From Polyangium fumosum (GTDB lineage Bacteria; Myxococcota_A; Polyangia; Polyangiales; Polyangiaceae): DNA of 64,000 nt. Both the position numbers and the translations under genes were made by a program. Location of the stretch: positions 1 through 64,000 of the forward strand of contig NZ_SSMQ01000004.1 in assembly GCF_005144585.1 (NCBI RefSeq), given 5' to 3'. Shown here piece by piece: positions 17,101 to 24,166 of the stretch (position 1 is the stretch's first letter; every line of letters starts with the position of its first letter). The notes beneath the pieces are model-generated. The model had not been told where the DNA came from, searched no databases, and saw nothing but the letters and a program-made list of their open reading frames with translations.

Positions 17101-18680
17101 GGCGGCGGCCCCACGAAGCGGAGCGCGGCGCGCAGGGACGCAAACGGCGCTGCGGGATCCGCGAGGCCCGCGGCGTGTTGTTCGCCGAGCGCGCAGAGCA
17201 CGCGCAGCCCCGGCCGCTCGCCGCCCTCCGCGAGATCCGCGAGGAGCCGAGCGAGCCGCGTGTTCGTGCCTTCCGGCGCGGAGAGGGCCTCTTCGAGCGG
17301 ATCGACGAGGAGCACGAGCCCCACGGGCGAGCTCGCCGCGTGCTGCGTGATCTCCGCCGAGGACGCGCCCACGAGCGCCGGGTCGACAGCGCCGAGCGCC
17401 GCGTCGAGCGCGTGATCGGGATCCTCGCCGGGACGAACGGCCACGGCGATCCAGTCGTCCTTGCCGTCGACCGCGGCGCGCGCGAGGTGGGGGACGAGGC
17501 CGGCCCACGCGAGCGACGATTTCCCAGCTCCGCGCGGCCCGTACAGCACCACGACGGGCTCGAACGCGAGCTCGCGGCCGAGGCGCGCGACGTCGTCGTC
17601 CCGGCCGAAGAGCTGCCCCTCGGCCTCCTTCGGCAGCGGCAAAAGGCCTGCGTACGGCGGATCCATCACGCCGAACGGCCGCTCCCACGCCTCGTCGAAG
17701 AGCGCCGCGAGTTTGCCCGCGGTGACCCCTCGTTGCAGCGGATCCACGGACAGGAGGCGCACGAGCAGCGCCACGAGCCCGCGCGGCAGACCGGCCGGAT
17801 CGGCCGAGAGATCCCGCAGACGGCCGCGGAGCGTCGCGTCACGCAGATCGGACCACCACGCGCTCATCGCAGCCGCATCGGAGACCTCCATCGGCTCGTC
17901 GGCGACGTCCTCGTACGGCATGCGCCCCGTCGCGAGCTTCACGATCGTCGCGGCGAGGGCGTACGCGTCGGCCGCGGGCGTGGGCTCGGCGAGCTCGAGG
18001 ATCTCGGGCGCCATGTACCCCGGCGTGCCCACGACGGCGCGCCCCGAGCTCTGCGCGCGCGTCGGGTGCGACGATCGCTCGTCCTGCGCCGCGACGAACG
18101 CCGCCGTCTCGAGCCCCGCGGCGTCCCCGCCCCCGAAGGCCGGCGGCGTGATCTCGGGCGCCTTCGATCCGGCCCGCCGCGAGATGCCGAAGTCGAGCAC
18201 CTTGAGCGCGCCGTCGTTCGAGACGAACAGGTTCGCCGGCTTCAGATCCAGGTGCACGACGCCACGCCCGTGGATCACGTCGAGCGCCGCGGCCGTCGCG
18301 CGGGCCCAGCCGAGCACGCGCCGCCAGGGCACGCGCTTTCGATCGCGCAGCACGTCCGCGAGGTTCTTGCCCTCGAGCAGCTCCATCGCGACGAACGGGA
18401 TCGCCTCGGGCGCCCGAAGCACGCCCGCCGCGTAGATCGTCACGAGGGAGGGATGCCGAAACGAGGCGAGGAGCTTCGCCTCTTCGGCCCAGTGCGCGGC
18501 GTCGTACGCCGTTCGCTGCAAAAGCTTCAGCGCGACCGTGCGCAGCGGCACGCCGTCCGGCAGGAGCTCCTCGGCCCGCCAGACGTCGCCAAACCCGCCA
18601 CGACCGAGCCGCTCGAGGAGCAAGAACCGGCCGTCGAGGAGCTCCCCCGACGCGTAGTCCCGCGGCGCTTTGGCGCTCAT
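14139..18680 (-). CDS. Ser/Thr kinase - NTPase - beta-propeller fusion, membrane-anchored
   Basis: 1513 residues. Kinase domain about 15-330: GRGGFG (26-31), Lys52, HLDLKPAN (HRD variant; Asp144), DFG 162-164, GTPGYMAPE. An NTPase of nSTAND type follows: Walker A GPRGAGKS (380-387), with a LLVDPLEEAL Walker-B-like strand further on and a helical winged-helix-like stretch. A single membrane segment (ASIVLLFALLAFAVVGK) sits near residue 770. The C-terminal half is a series of WD40/propeller-like blades (for example LDVSPDGSLVAAASGSKLVV). In such proteins the propeller senses and the NTPase-kinase half signals (family knowledge). It is last in a three-gene kinase operon. The HLD change is common among bacterial kinases and need not abolish activity. 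Confidence 0.9.
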   Translation of the reverse strand: MSAKAPRDYASGELLDGRFLLLERLGRGGFGDVWRAEELLPDGVPLRTVALKLLQRTAYDAAHWAEEAKLLASFRHPSLVTIYAAGVLRAPEAIPFVAMELLEGKNLADVLRDRKRVPWRRVLGWARATAAALDVIHGRGVVHLDLKPANLFVSNDGALKVLDFGISRRAGSKAPEITPPAFGGGDAAGLETAAFVAAQDERSSHPTRAQSSGRAVVGTPGYMAPEILELAEPTPAADAYALAATIVKLATGRMPYEDVADEPMEVSDAAAMSAWWSDLRDATLRGRLRDLSADPAGLPRGLVALLVRLLSVDPLQRGVTAGKLAALFDEAWERPFGVMDPPYAGLLPLPKEAEGQLFGRDDDVARLGRELAFEPVVVLYGPRGAGKSSLAWAGLVPHLARAAVDGKDDWIAVAVRPGEDPDHALDAALGAVDPALVGASSAEITQHAASSPVGLVLLVDPLEEALSAPEGTNTRLARLLADLAEGGERPGLRVLCALGEQHAAGLADPAAPFASLRAALRFVGPPPAAAVHDIVTGPARIAGARRIGADAIVADVQRELRGADDRLPLVALALAALWDKCAPEAGARAGRVLSVEKWRALGGLVGALAMHAEHLLVSLDDAQREVAIEAVLRLSTTDHKPVRWDEEELVSVLGEDTALVRRVLTRLEREGLLRRRDGRVELSHPSIAVLPRIEQVRSRDAERLVLLERLREAATAWDRAAAHPDFLLTGSLFEEVLRRPAWTRASLTTLERQLVAESHRLARRRTMRKGASIVLLFALLAFAVVGKRAIDERQARAERARVEAEERAYVAEVLFRSRRVDDPYHRAAWIAEAIEFGAEDPALPLDLLRAGTGLPRAQFLTLEPSTNPSFPWDDRWLVATQGSTRLVVVDLRYDPFYNAAPTDHPDTPGSSELHPRTLVVRPHEAPFVERVPLPFDTALATRSVTGEVRIFRLRPDGEVMLAAIAPRRCTGALEVADAAPVLACASENGLLRWDLRRSGDVDTHPFQGIVLDVSPDGSLVAAASGSKLVVWRPGDGSLTEIKPTSAAVLARFGPREPLLALAEHGAFEILDPARPDTPLFRGPSVEAPSFLRWDEGGLDLAVCGTDPTGPDKAIVGGFHYLRPGRRAPGDALPQGSPCSPAPRPKRPAPITSPDEVPAFARVPIGPRDLLGGHRLESGHVVTGDLVLLSAGGAIAPLVRFRGGDGPAPSSTSSVRAVVREKSDVITFQIDDEVRFYRVTNGKRELGRKGNLLRRCQDGRVAAWAPEGEAWHVFDARSGATIGKVSREPGLVLAVDEACRTLFTQRLDGALVATPLDGAAPAAPRVIASADGYVYDVRPSAARGGIGAGLWIALSSGALARIDEATSAVQVLGYASPRATALGDGPLPGELVYADDSGVVVLRARGPERLLEASGATVWEDVSVAPDGRSMLLLSADRVVALDVARREIVGSMPLRGRTRFVPWDAAGSVLVWSFDRPGDVEGEVIPRGRPLADAVARTLSNLRVDHGRLGLQQ

Positions 18681-18729
18681 GCGCCGACGAGGCTATCACG
18701 ACCGCCCGCGAAGGCGTCGCGCGGCGCGG

Positions 18730-18987
18730 CTACGAGGCGGCCTTCCCCCGCGCGAATTGCTCGGCGTGGGCCATGGCGACCTCGGCCTCCTCGAAGAGCT
18801 CGTCCGGCGGCTGCACCTCCTTGCCGTCTCGCTCCGCTTCCCAGCGGAAGCCTCGCCGCTCTCCCGGGGCCTCGGGCTTCCACGTGAGCTTGAGCTTGTA
18901 GCCGTTCAGCTCGGCCACGTACGTCCCGTCGTGCTCCAGCTGCCAGATCGAAACCGTCGCGTGAAGATGCATCTCTCCCTCGTCCAC
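18730..18987 (-). CDS. Small conserved-looking protein between two kinase genes
   Basis: 85 residues from a GTG at 18987 (an ATG at 18972 is the alternative; a GAGGGAC lies about 10 bases before the GTG). Acidic, Trp/Glu-rich and soluble, with segments YVAELNGYKLKLTWKPE and FRWEAERDGKEV suggesting a small beta sheet followed by a helix. I recognise no family. It starts 16 bp after the upstream kinase stop and ends 49 bp before the downstream kinase start, so it is probably co-transcribed and may be a kinase partner or substrate (inference). Confidence 0.75.
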   Translation of the reverse strand: MDEGEMHLHATVSIWQLEHDGTYVAELNGYKLKLTWKPEAPGERRGFRWEAERDGKEVQPPDELFEEAEVAMAHAEQFARGKAAS

Positions 18988-19003
18988 GTCCCGCGCCTGT
19001 CCC

Positions 19004-22000
19004 TCAAGAAGATCGCTCCATCACGATCCGCAAGAGGGGCGGGAGCCTTCGCACGTCGCCCGGCACCTTGATGGAGGGGCCGCCGACCACCGAGCTCATG
19101 AGGCACGTCCCGGCGCGCGGCAGGTGTTCCATCCAGTACACGTCGAACTTGTCCTCGTGCGCGACGCGCCGCAAGAAAGGTTCAAGCGGCAGCACGAGCC
19201 CCTCGCGCCACCGCGCCAGGTACGTCACGTTCGCGAGCCGCATCGGGCTGTTCAGCCCGAGCCGCCGCCGCGTGCCCGTGTTGAACGGGCCCGTATGGTC
19301 GATGAACTCGACGGTCTGCAGATCGCCGTACAGATCCGGCTCCGTCTTCTCGACCGTGACGAGCGTCCATGCGCAGAGCGGCCGCAGCGCCCGGAGGAGC
19401 GTGCGCGTCATCTGCTCGAACTCGGGCAGATCGGCCGCAGCGCGGGCCTCGTTGTAGTGGCCGTGCGCGAAGCTGTTGCGCTCGACCTGCATCAGGTTCG
19501 AGAGCGTCTCGAACGTCTGGTTCTGCGAGAGCCGCACGCCGAGCACGTCACGCACGAGCGCGCCGATCGGATCGTCGCGCCCTTCAAAACCCTTCGCCGC
19601 GGCCCGCGCGATCTCGCGCCAGGTCCCGAGCGCGAAGCCGTCGCGCGAGCCGTGCCGCTTGTAGAGCTCGACCATCACGTCGAACCCCGGCGCGACCTCG
19701 CTGCCGCCCTCGGCCGGCCGCCGCGCGAAGTACGCCGAGAGCAGCACGGTCGCGATGAACCGCCACGTGCCTTCGAGCACATCGAAGAGCATCTTCACGC
19801 GCTCGATCCCGCTCGACGCGGCGATCGCCGCGTGCACGCGCCCCGAGATCGGATAGGGCAGGCCGCCGCTCAACGCCGAGAGCACCCCGTGCGGATCGGC
19901 GCACTCGCGCGCGAGCTCCTGCGCCCGCGTCTGCACGTCGCCGTGCAACACCTCCCACGAGAGCGTGCGCGGCAGCTCCACCTTGCCGTCGAGGATCGGC
20001 GGCCGCGCGTGCCAGTCGCACTGCACCGCGCTGCCGAGCGCGACCGCATCGACCTTCCGCGTCACGCACGCCGCCACCACGCCCGGCGCCATCGGCGCGA
20101 CGATCGCGGCTTGCCCCGCGTGCGTCGCCGCCACGGCCGCGAGCTCCTTCTCCAGCGCCGCCACCACGTGCGGCCCCACCGCGTCGAGCGCCTTCTGCTC
20201 CTCGATCGCGAAGAGCAGCGTCGTCCGCTTCGTGTCGATCGACGCGCCGAGCACCTCTTGCACGCTCGACACCCGCGCGCCCGGCACGCTCGAACGCAGC
20301 GCCGCGACCGCCTGCCCCGACGTCTCCGAGAACGCGCTCATCGCGTGCAGCGCGAGCTCGAGTTCGCGCCCCGCGTCGCTCCCGTCGCCGGAGAGCGTCC
20401 AGTACCCGCAGGCGAACGACCGACCGTCGACCGCCGTGCGCGCCGACGCGACCCACGCGCGCCCCTTCTCCGCGACCTCCGCGGCCTCGCCGGCCACGAG
20501 GACCACGGCCGTCTCCTCGACGAGCCCCACCGCGACGCCCGGCGACGCGCGATGGATCGCCACCGCCGCGAGCGCCCCCGCCGGATACTCCGCGCCGCCC
20601 GCGCGCGCCGCCGACGGCTGCGCCTTCACGAGCAGGAGCGCGCCGCCGCGCTTGCGCTGCAGGAACGACGCGATCTCCTGTTCGAGCCCCGCGCGTCCGA
20701 GCAGGCCCGTCGTCGCGTCCACGGTCCCCGCGGGCACGGTCGGCGTCACGTAGCGCCGATCCACCATCGTCGCCCGCATGCCTCCGACCTGCACGAACGT
20801 CCCGTGCACCAGCGCCGCTTCTTCCCCTCGCGCGAGCGCGTGCGCGCCGACCTGCACCGGCACGCTGCACTCGGTGCGCCGCCGCAACCACCAGCGCACG
20901 CCGTCGTGCCGCAGCGTCGCGGCGAGGCGCGAGGCCACGTCCGGGTAGACGAGCTCGTTGCGCTCGTCGCCCACGCGCTCGACGCGCCCGAGCCGCAGCA
21001 CGCCCACCGGCGAAAGCCGCAGCTCGAACAAGCCCCCGTCCCGCGTCTCCACGCGCAGCCGATCGGGCGCGTTCACCTCGCCGCGCCAGAGCGAAAACGC
21101 GGGCGACGCGCTCAGCCACAACGTCGCGCCTCCCACGGTGTACGTGCGCAGCTCCGCGCCCGGCGCCTCCGCGCCGCTGTCGCTCTTCTCGCGAGGCGCC
21201 TCGACGTCGCCCGGCGCGGTCGGTCCCGGCCGAGGGTTCATCGGCGTATCCGCGTCGAGCGTCGGGAGCGACGGGCGTGCCGGCGCCGCCTCGACGCGCA
21301 TCGAGCCGGGGCCTTGCGAGCGCTCGAGATCCGGCACGGCCTCGAGCAAGGCCGTGAGAAACTCCTCGGCCGCGGGAAACCTCTCGCCCCGATCGCGCGC
21401 CATCGCGCGCCGCACCACGCGCCCGAGCGGCTCCGGCAGCCCTGGCACGAGCGACCCGAGATCGGGCGGATCCCGATGGCAGATGGCGATGACGAGCCGC
21501 GCGAACGTCGGCTCCGAGAACGGCGGCGCGCCGGCGAGCGCCTCGTACAGGATCGCGCCCATCGACCAGATGTCCGTGCGCGGATCGATGTCATCGAGCG
21601 CCTCGATCTGCTCGGGCGACATGTAGAACGGCGTCCCCACCGGCGTCCCGACCCGCGTCAGCGGATCCTGCGCGGACAGGCTCGACGCGGCCACGAGCTC
21701 CGCCTCGCTGCCGAGCACCTTCGAGAGACCGAAATCGACGATCTTGACGTGCGTCTTTCCGTCATCGGCGTCGACGAGGAAGACGTTCTGCGGCTTCAGA
21801 TCCCGATGCACCACGCCGGCCGTGTGCGCGCGCCGGAGCCCCCGCAGCGCCTGGGCCGCGATCGCCGCCGCTTGTGGCACGCTCATCCGGCCGAGACGCC
21901 GCAGGCGCGTCGCGAGATCCTCGCCTTGCAAGAGCTCCATCACGAGGAACGGCTCGCCTGCCTCCGTCTCTCCCGTGTCGAAGATCTGCACGATGTGCGC

Positions 22001-22288
22001 GCTCTCGATCGCCGACACCGCGCGCGCCTCGCGGTGGAAGCGCGCCCGCACCGATGCATCCGCGCCTGCCGGCGTGCGGAGGAACTTCAGGGCGACGCGC
22101 TTGCCGATCGCGACGTTCTGCGCCTCGTAGACGCTCCCCATCCCGCCGCGCCCGATCAGGCGCAGGACCCTGTACTTCCCGGCGGCAAGCGTGCCGATTC
22201 GAGGGTCCGTCCCGCTGCTCTCCGCGCCCGTCACACGTAGGCCCGTCCCTGCGCGGCTCCGTGCCGCCACTCTGTATCGGGCCACCAT
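19004..22288 (-). CDS. Ser/Thr kinase - FHA-like - degenerate GGDEF-like - HEPN-like fusion
   Basis: 1094 residues (GTG 22234 is an alternative start). Kinase domain about 38-325: GRGGMG (46-51), Lys68, HRDLKPQN (161-168), DFG 185-187, GTPFYMSPEQ. Around 385-510 lies an FHA-like phosphothreonine-binding domain (LRLGRVERVGDERNELVYPD, RHDGVRWWL). Around 520-690 is a diguanylate-cyclase-like fold (DATTGLLGRAGLE) with no GGDEF signature, so a sensory rather than enzymatic role is expected. The C-terminal third contains VERNSFAHGHYNE, an Arg937-x4-His942 motif typical of HEPN domains. No membrane segment. It heads the three-gene kinase operon. The kinase is certain; the other domains are by eye. 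Confidence 0.88.
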   Translation of the reverse strand: MVARYRVAARSRAGTGLRVTGAESSGTDPRIGTLAAGKYRVLRLIGRGGMGSVYEAQNVAIGKRVALKFLRTPAGADASVRARFHREARAVSAIESAHIVQIFDTGETEAGEPFLVMELLQGEDLATRLRRLGRMSVPQAAAIAAQALRGLRRAHTAGVVHRDLKPQNVFLVDADDGKTHVKIVDFGLSKVLGSEAELVAASSLSAQDPLTRVGTPVGTPFYMSPEQIEALDDIDPRTDIWSMGAILYEALAGAPPFSEPTFARLVIAICHRDPPDLGSLVPGLPEPLGRVVRRAMARDRGERFPAAEEFLTALLEAVPDLERSQGPGSMRVEAAPARPSLPTLDADTPMNPRPGPTAPGDVEAPREKSDSGAEAPGAELRTYTVGGATLWLSASPAFSLWRGEVNAPDRLRVETRDGGLFELRLSPVGVLRLGRVERVGDERNELVYPDVASRLAATLRHDGVRWWLRRRTECSVPVQVGAHALARGEEAALVHGTFVQVGGMRATMVDRRYVTPTVPAGTVDATTGLLGRAGLEQEIASFLQRKRGGALLLVKAQPSAARAGGAEYPAGALAAVAIHRASPGVAVGLVEETAVVLVAGEAAEVAEKGRAWVASARTAVDGRSFACGYWTLSGDGSDAGRELELALHAMSAFSETSGQAVAALRSSVPGARVSSVQEVLGASIDTKRTTLLFAIEEQKALDAVGPHVVAALEKELAAVAATHAGQAAIVAPMAPGVVAACVTRKVDAVALGSAVQCDWHARPPILDGKVELPRTLSWEVLHGDVQTRAQELARECADPHGVLSALSGGLPYPISGRVHAAIAASSGIERVKMLFDVLEGTWRFIATVLLSAYFARRPAEGGSEVAPGFDVMVELYKRHGSRDGFALGTWREIARAAAKGFEGRDDPIGALVRDVLGVRLSQNQTFETLSNLMQVERNSFAHGHYNEARAAADLPEFEQMTRTLLRALRPLCAWTLVTVEKTEPDLYGDLQTVEFIDHTGPFNTGTRRRLGLNSPMRLANVTYLARWREGLVLPLEPFLRRVAHEDKFDVYWMEHLPRAGTCLMSSVVGGPSIKVPGDVRRLPPLLRIVMERSS

Positions 22289-22567
22289 CGCCCGGAGAGG
22301 TCAACGGTCATTCACCACCGCCCGCGATCGGGCCGACGATCTCCCGGGATCTGCGGGGCGTCCGTGAAGCTTTCCGGCACCTCTCCGTCTGACGCCAGCG
22401 CTCGCCGGGGGGCGGAAATGGCCTTGGGTGTGCGAGCGTTCGTGGGGCGCCGAACGAGACACCGCTTCCCGGCATCTCCCTTGCGGAACCGGGCGTCGGG
22501 TCCGGTATTCTCGCGGTCAAGGCGGCGAGAAGGGAACGCGCACGCCGCACACGCTGTCAGGAGCCGT

Positions 22568-22879
22568 ATGGGAGACACGCACAAGGATTTGGTCTTCTCG
22601 ATCCCCCTGCCCGGAGGTCGTGTCGCGCGGGTGCCGATCGACGTGCTCGAGCAATACGTCGACCCGACCGCCCGGCTCGCGCACGGCGCCGAGGCCGAGG
22701 AAGAAGACGTGACCGCGCACTCGATGTCGGTCGACCCCACGACCGGCGCCAGCGTCTGGCACACCGACTGGGAACTCGGGCAATGCGATTACAAGGACGA
22801 GAACGGCTATCCGCAGTCCGCCTACGCATGGCACCGCCACCCCCTCGGCAACGAGTACACCGAAATCTACCAGAAGTGA
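22568..22879 (+). CDS. Small acidic protein, first gene of a six-gene unit
   Basis: 103 residues from the ATG at 22568, with AGGAG 5 bases upstream; an earlier in-frame ATG (22364) gives an Arg-rich, non-protein-like leader. The sequence contains FSIPLPGGRVARVPIDVLEQ, then an acidic stretch, then a Trp/His-rich tail (VWHTDWELG, WHRHPLGNEY). No signal peptide or membrane segment. No family recognised. Its stop overlaps the GTG of the next gene (GTGA), so the two are translationally coupled. The 279 bp upstream, shared with the divergent kinase gene, should hold both promoters. Confidence 0.78.
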   Translation: MGDTHKDLVFSIPLPGGRVARVPIDVLEQYVDPTARLAHGAEAEEEDVTAHSMSVDPTTGASVWHTDWELGQCDYKDENGYPQSAYAWHRHPLGNEYTEIYQK

Positions 22880-24141
22880 CCTCGACCCCTCGCTCCCCCG
22901 AGCCTCGCCGACCAGGGCGCCTGCTGCGCGCGGCGCTCGGCGCTTCTTTCCTCGTCCCGCTCGTGTTTCCTGCCTGCCTCACGCCGGGGTATCCGCTGGC
23001 CCCGAGCGGGCAGGTCGACATCCGCGTCCACGTCGCGGGCTCCCTCTTCGCGGCCGACACGCTCGACGAAGCCGGAACGCCCGTCCTTCCTCGCCAGCAG
23101 CCCTTCGAGACCGGCGTCACCTTGTTCCTCGCGGAGGGCGGCGCGCCGGCGTACGGCGGGTTCGTCACGGTACGCGTCGACCCGCCCGAGGCCCTCGTGC
23201 TCGGGCCTTACCCGAAGGAGTCCGACCCCACCTGCCAGGAGATCGAAGGCGCGTTTCGATGCACCGCGTCGAGCGAAGGGTACGCGCGCTTCGTCGTCTC
23301 CTCGCAGAGCGACTGGTCCGGCAGCGCGTCGATCATCGTGAGCTGGGCCGAGCAGATGAAGGAAGAGGACATCCAGATCCTGCCGGCCGGCCTGCCCGAC
23401 TCCGCCACGAACTTCACGATGCTCGTCGCCGGCCTCGACGAGTCGCTCGACGGCGCCCGCGTCCTGCCGACCTTCCTCGCGCTCAAGTGCACCGTCGGCC
23501 CGCTGCCCGATGATTTGGGCTCCAAGTGGCGGCCCGGCGCCATCCGCTCCCGCGAGGCGTTCGTCCGCGCCACGCCGCCCTCGAACGCGCCCGGCGTCGT
23601 GGAGAACGCGCCCGTCATCGTCGAGTCCCTCTTCAGCGAGGCCGCCCTCTCCACCACGTCCGACTGCGCCGAGCGCAAGACACGCCTGCGCGTCCTGCTC
23701 GGCTCGACCGGCGAGAGCGAGCGCTTCTTCCTCTGCTTCAGCGACATCGGCGGCGAGGCCGACTTCGCGGTCACCTCGGGCCAGAAGCAGCTCGATCCCG
23801 GCCCGACGGTCCTCGTCGATCCGGAGCCGCGCCTGCTCCGCGTCCGCGCGCTGCAGAGCGTCGTCGGCACCGGCCTCGGCGGCGAGGTCGATCTCTTCGA
23901 GGTCAGCGCCTTCGACGTGAACCGCGTCCGCATCGTCATGCCCGTGGATCTCCGCGTCGAGGGCAGCGAGTACCTCTCCATCGATCAGGCCAGCGTGACG
24001 CTCGACAAGGAGCCGAACCCCGCGACCACCCTCTCCGCCACGCCGAAGTACCCCGGCACAGCGCGGCTCCACGTCACGCCGCGGCTCCTCTCGAGCCCCG
24101 ACTGCGCCTCCGATCCGATCAGCGTCGTCGAAGCGCCCTGA
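22876..24141 (+). CDS. Lipoprotein of unknown function
   Basis: About 421 residues from the GTG at 22876, which overlaps the preceding stop. The signal peptide ends in LVFPAC, a lipobox. The mature part looks like several beta-sandwich segments (VDIRVHVAGSLF, GFVTVRVDPPEA, ASIIVSWAEQ, LRVRALQSV, DLRVEGSEYL), resembling bacterial Ig-like folds, with a few Cys pairs. No catalytic motif. It precedes the 775-residue exported protein by 25 bp in the same apparent operon, suggesting a joint envelope role. Function unknown. Confidence 0.82.
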   Translation: MTSTPRSPEPRRPGRLLRAALGASFLVPLVFPACLTPGYPLAPSGQVDIRVHVAGSLFAADTLDEAGTPVLPRQQPFETGVTLFLAEGGAPAYGGFVTVRVDPPEALVLGPYPKESDPTCQEIEGAFRCTASSEGYARFVVSSQSDWSGSASIIVSWAEQMKEEDIQILPAGLPDSATNFTMLVAGLDESLDGARVLPTFLALKCTVGPLPDDLGSKWRPGAIRSREAFVRATPPSNAPGVVENAPVIVESLFSEAALSTTSDCAERKTRLRVLLGSTGESERFFLCFSDIGGEADFAVTSGQKQLDPGPTVLVDPEPRLLRVRALQSVVGTGLGGEVDLFEVSAFDVNRVRIVMPVDLRVEGSEYLSIDQASVTLDKEPNPATTLSATPKYPGTARLHVTPRLLSSPDCASDPISVVEAP

Positions 24142-24166
24142 CCCGCGCACCGCCTCCACCCGAGCG

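Noticed and set aside
16299-18887. 862-codon plus-strand frame opposite the kinase-propeller gene
   Set aside because: GC-driven shadow; no recognisable protein and no ribosome site.
19124-22240. A 1038-codon open frame on the plus strand opposite the giant kinase
   Set aside because: It is an antisense shadow caused by high GC: very Arg/His/Asp-rich, no domain, no ribosome site. The minus strand carries clear kinase motifs.
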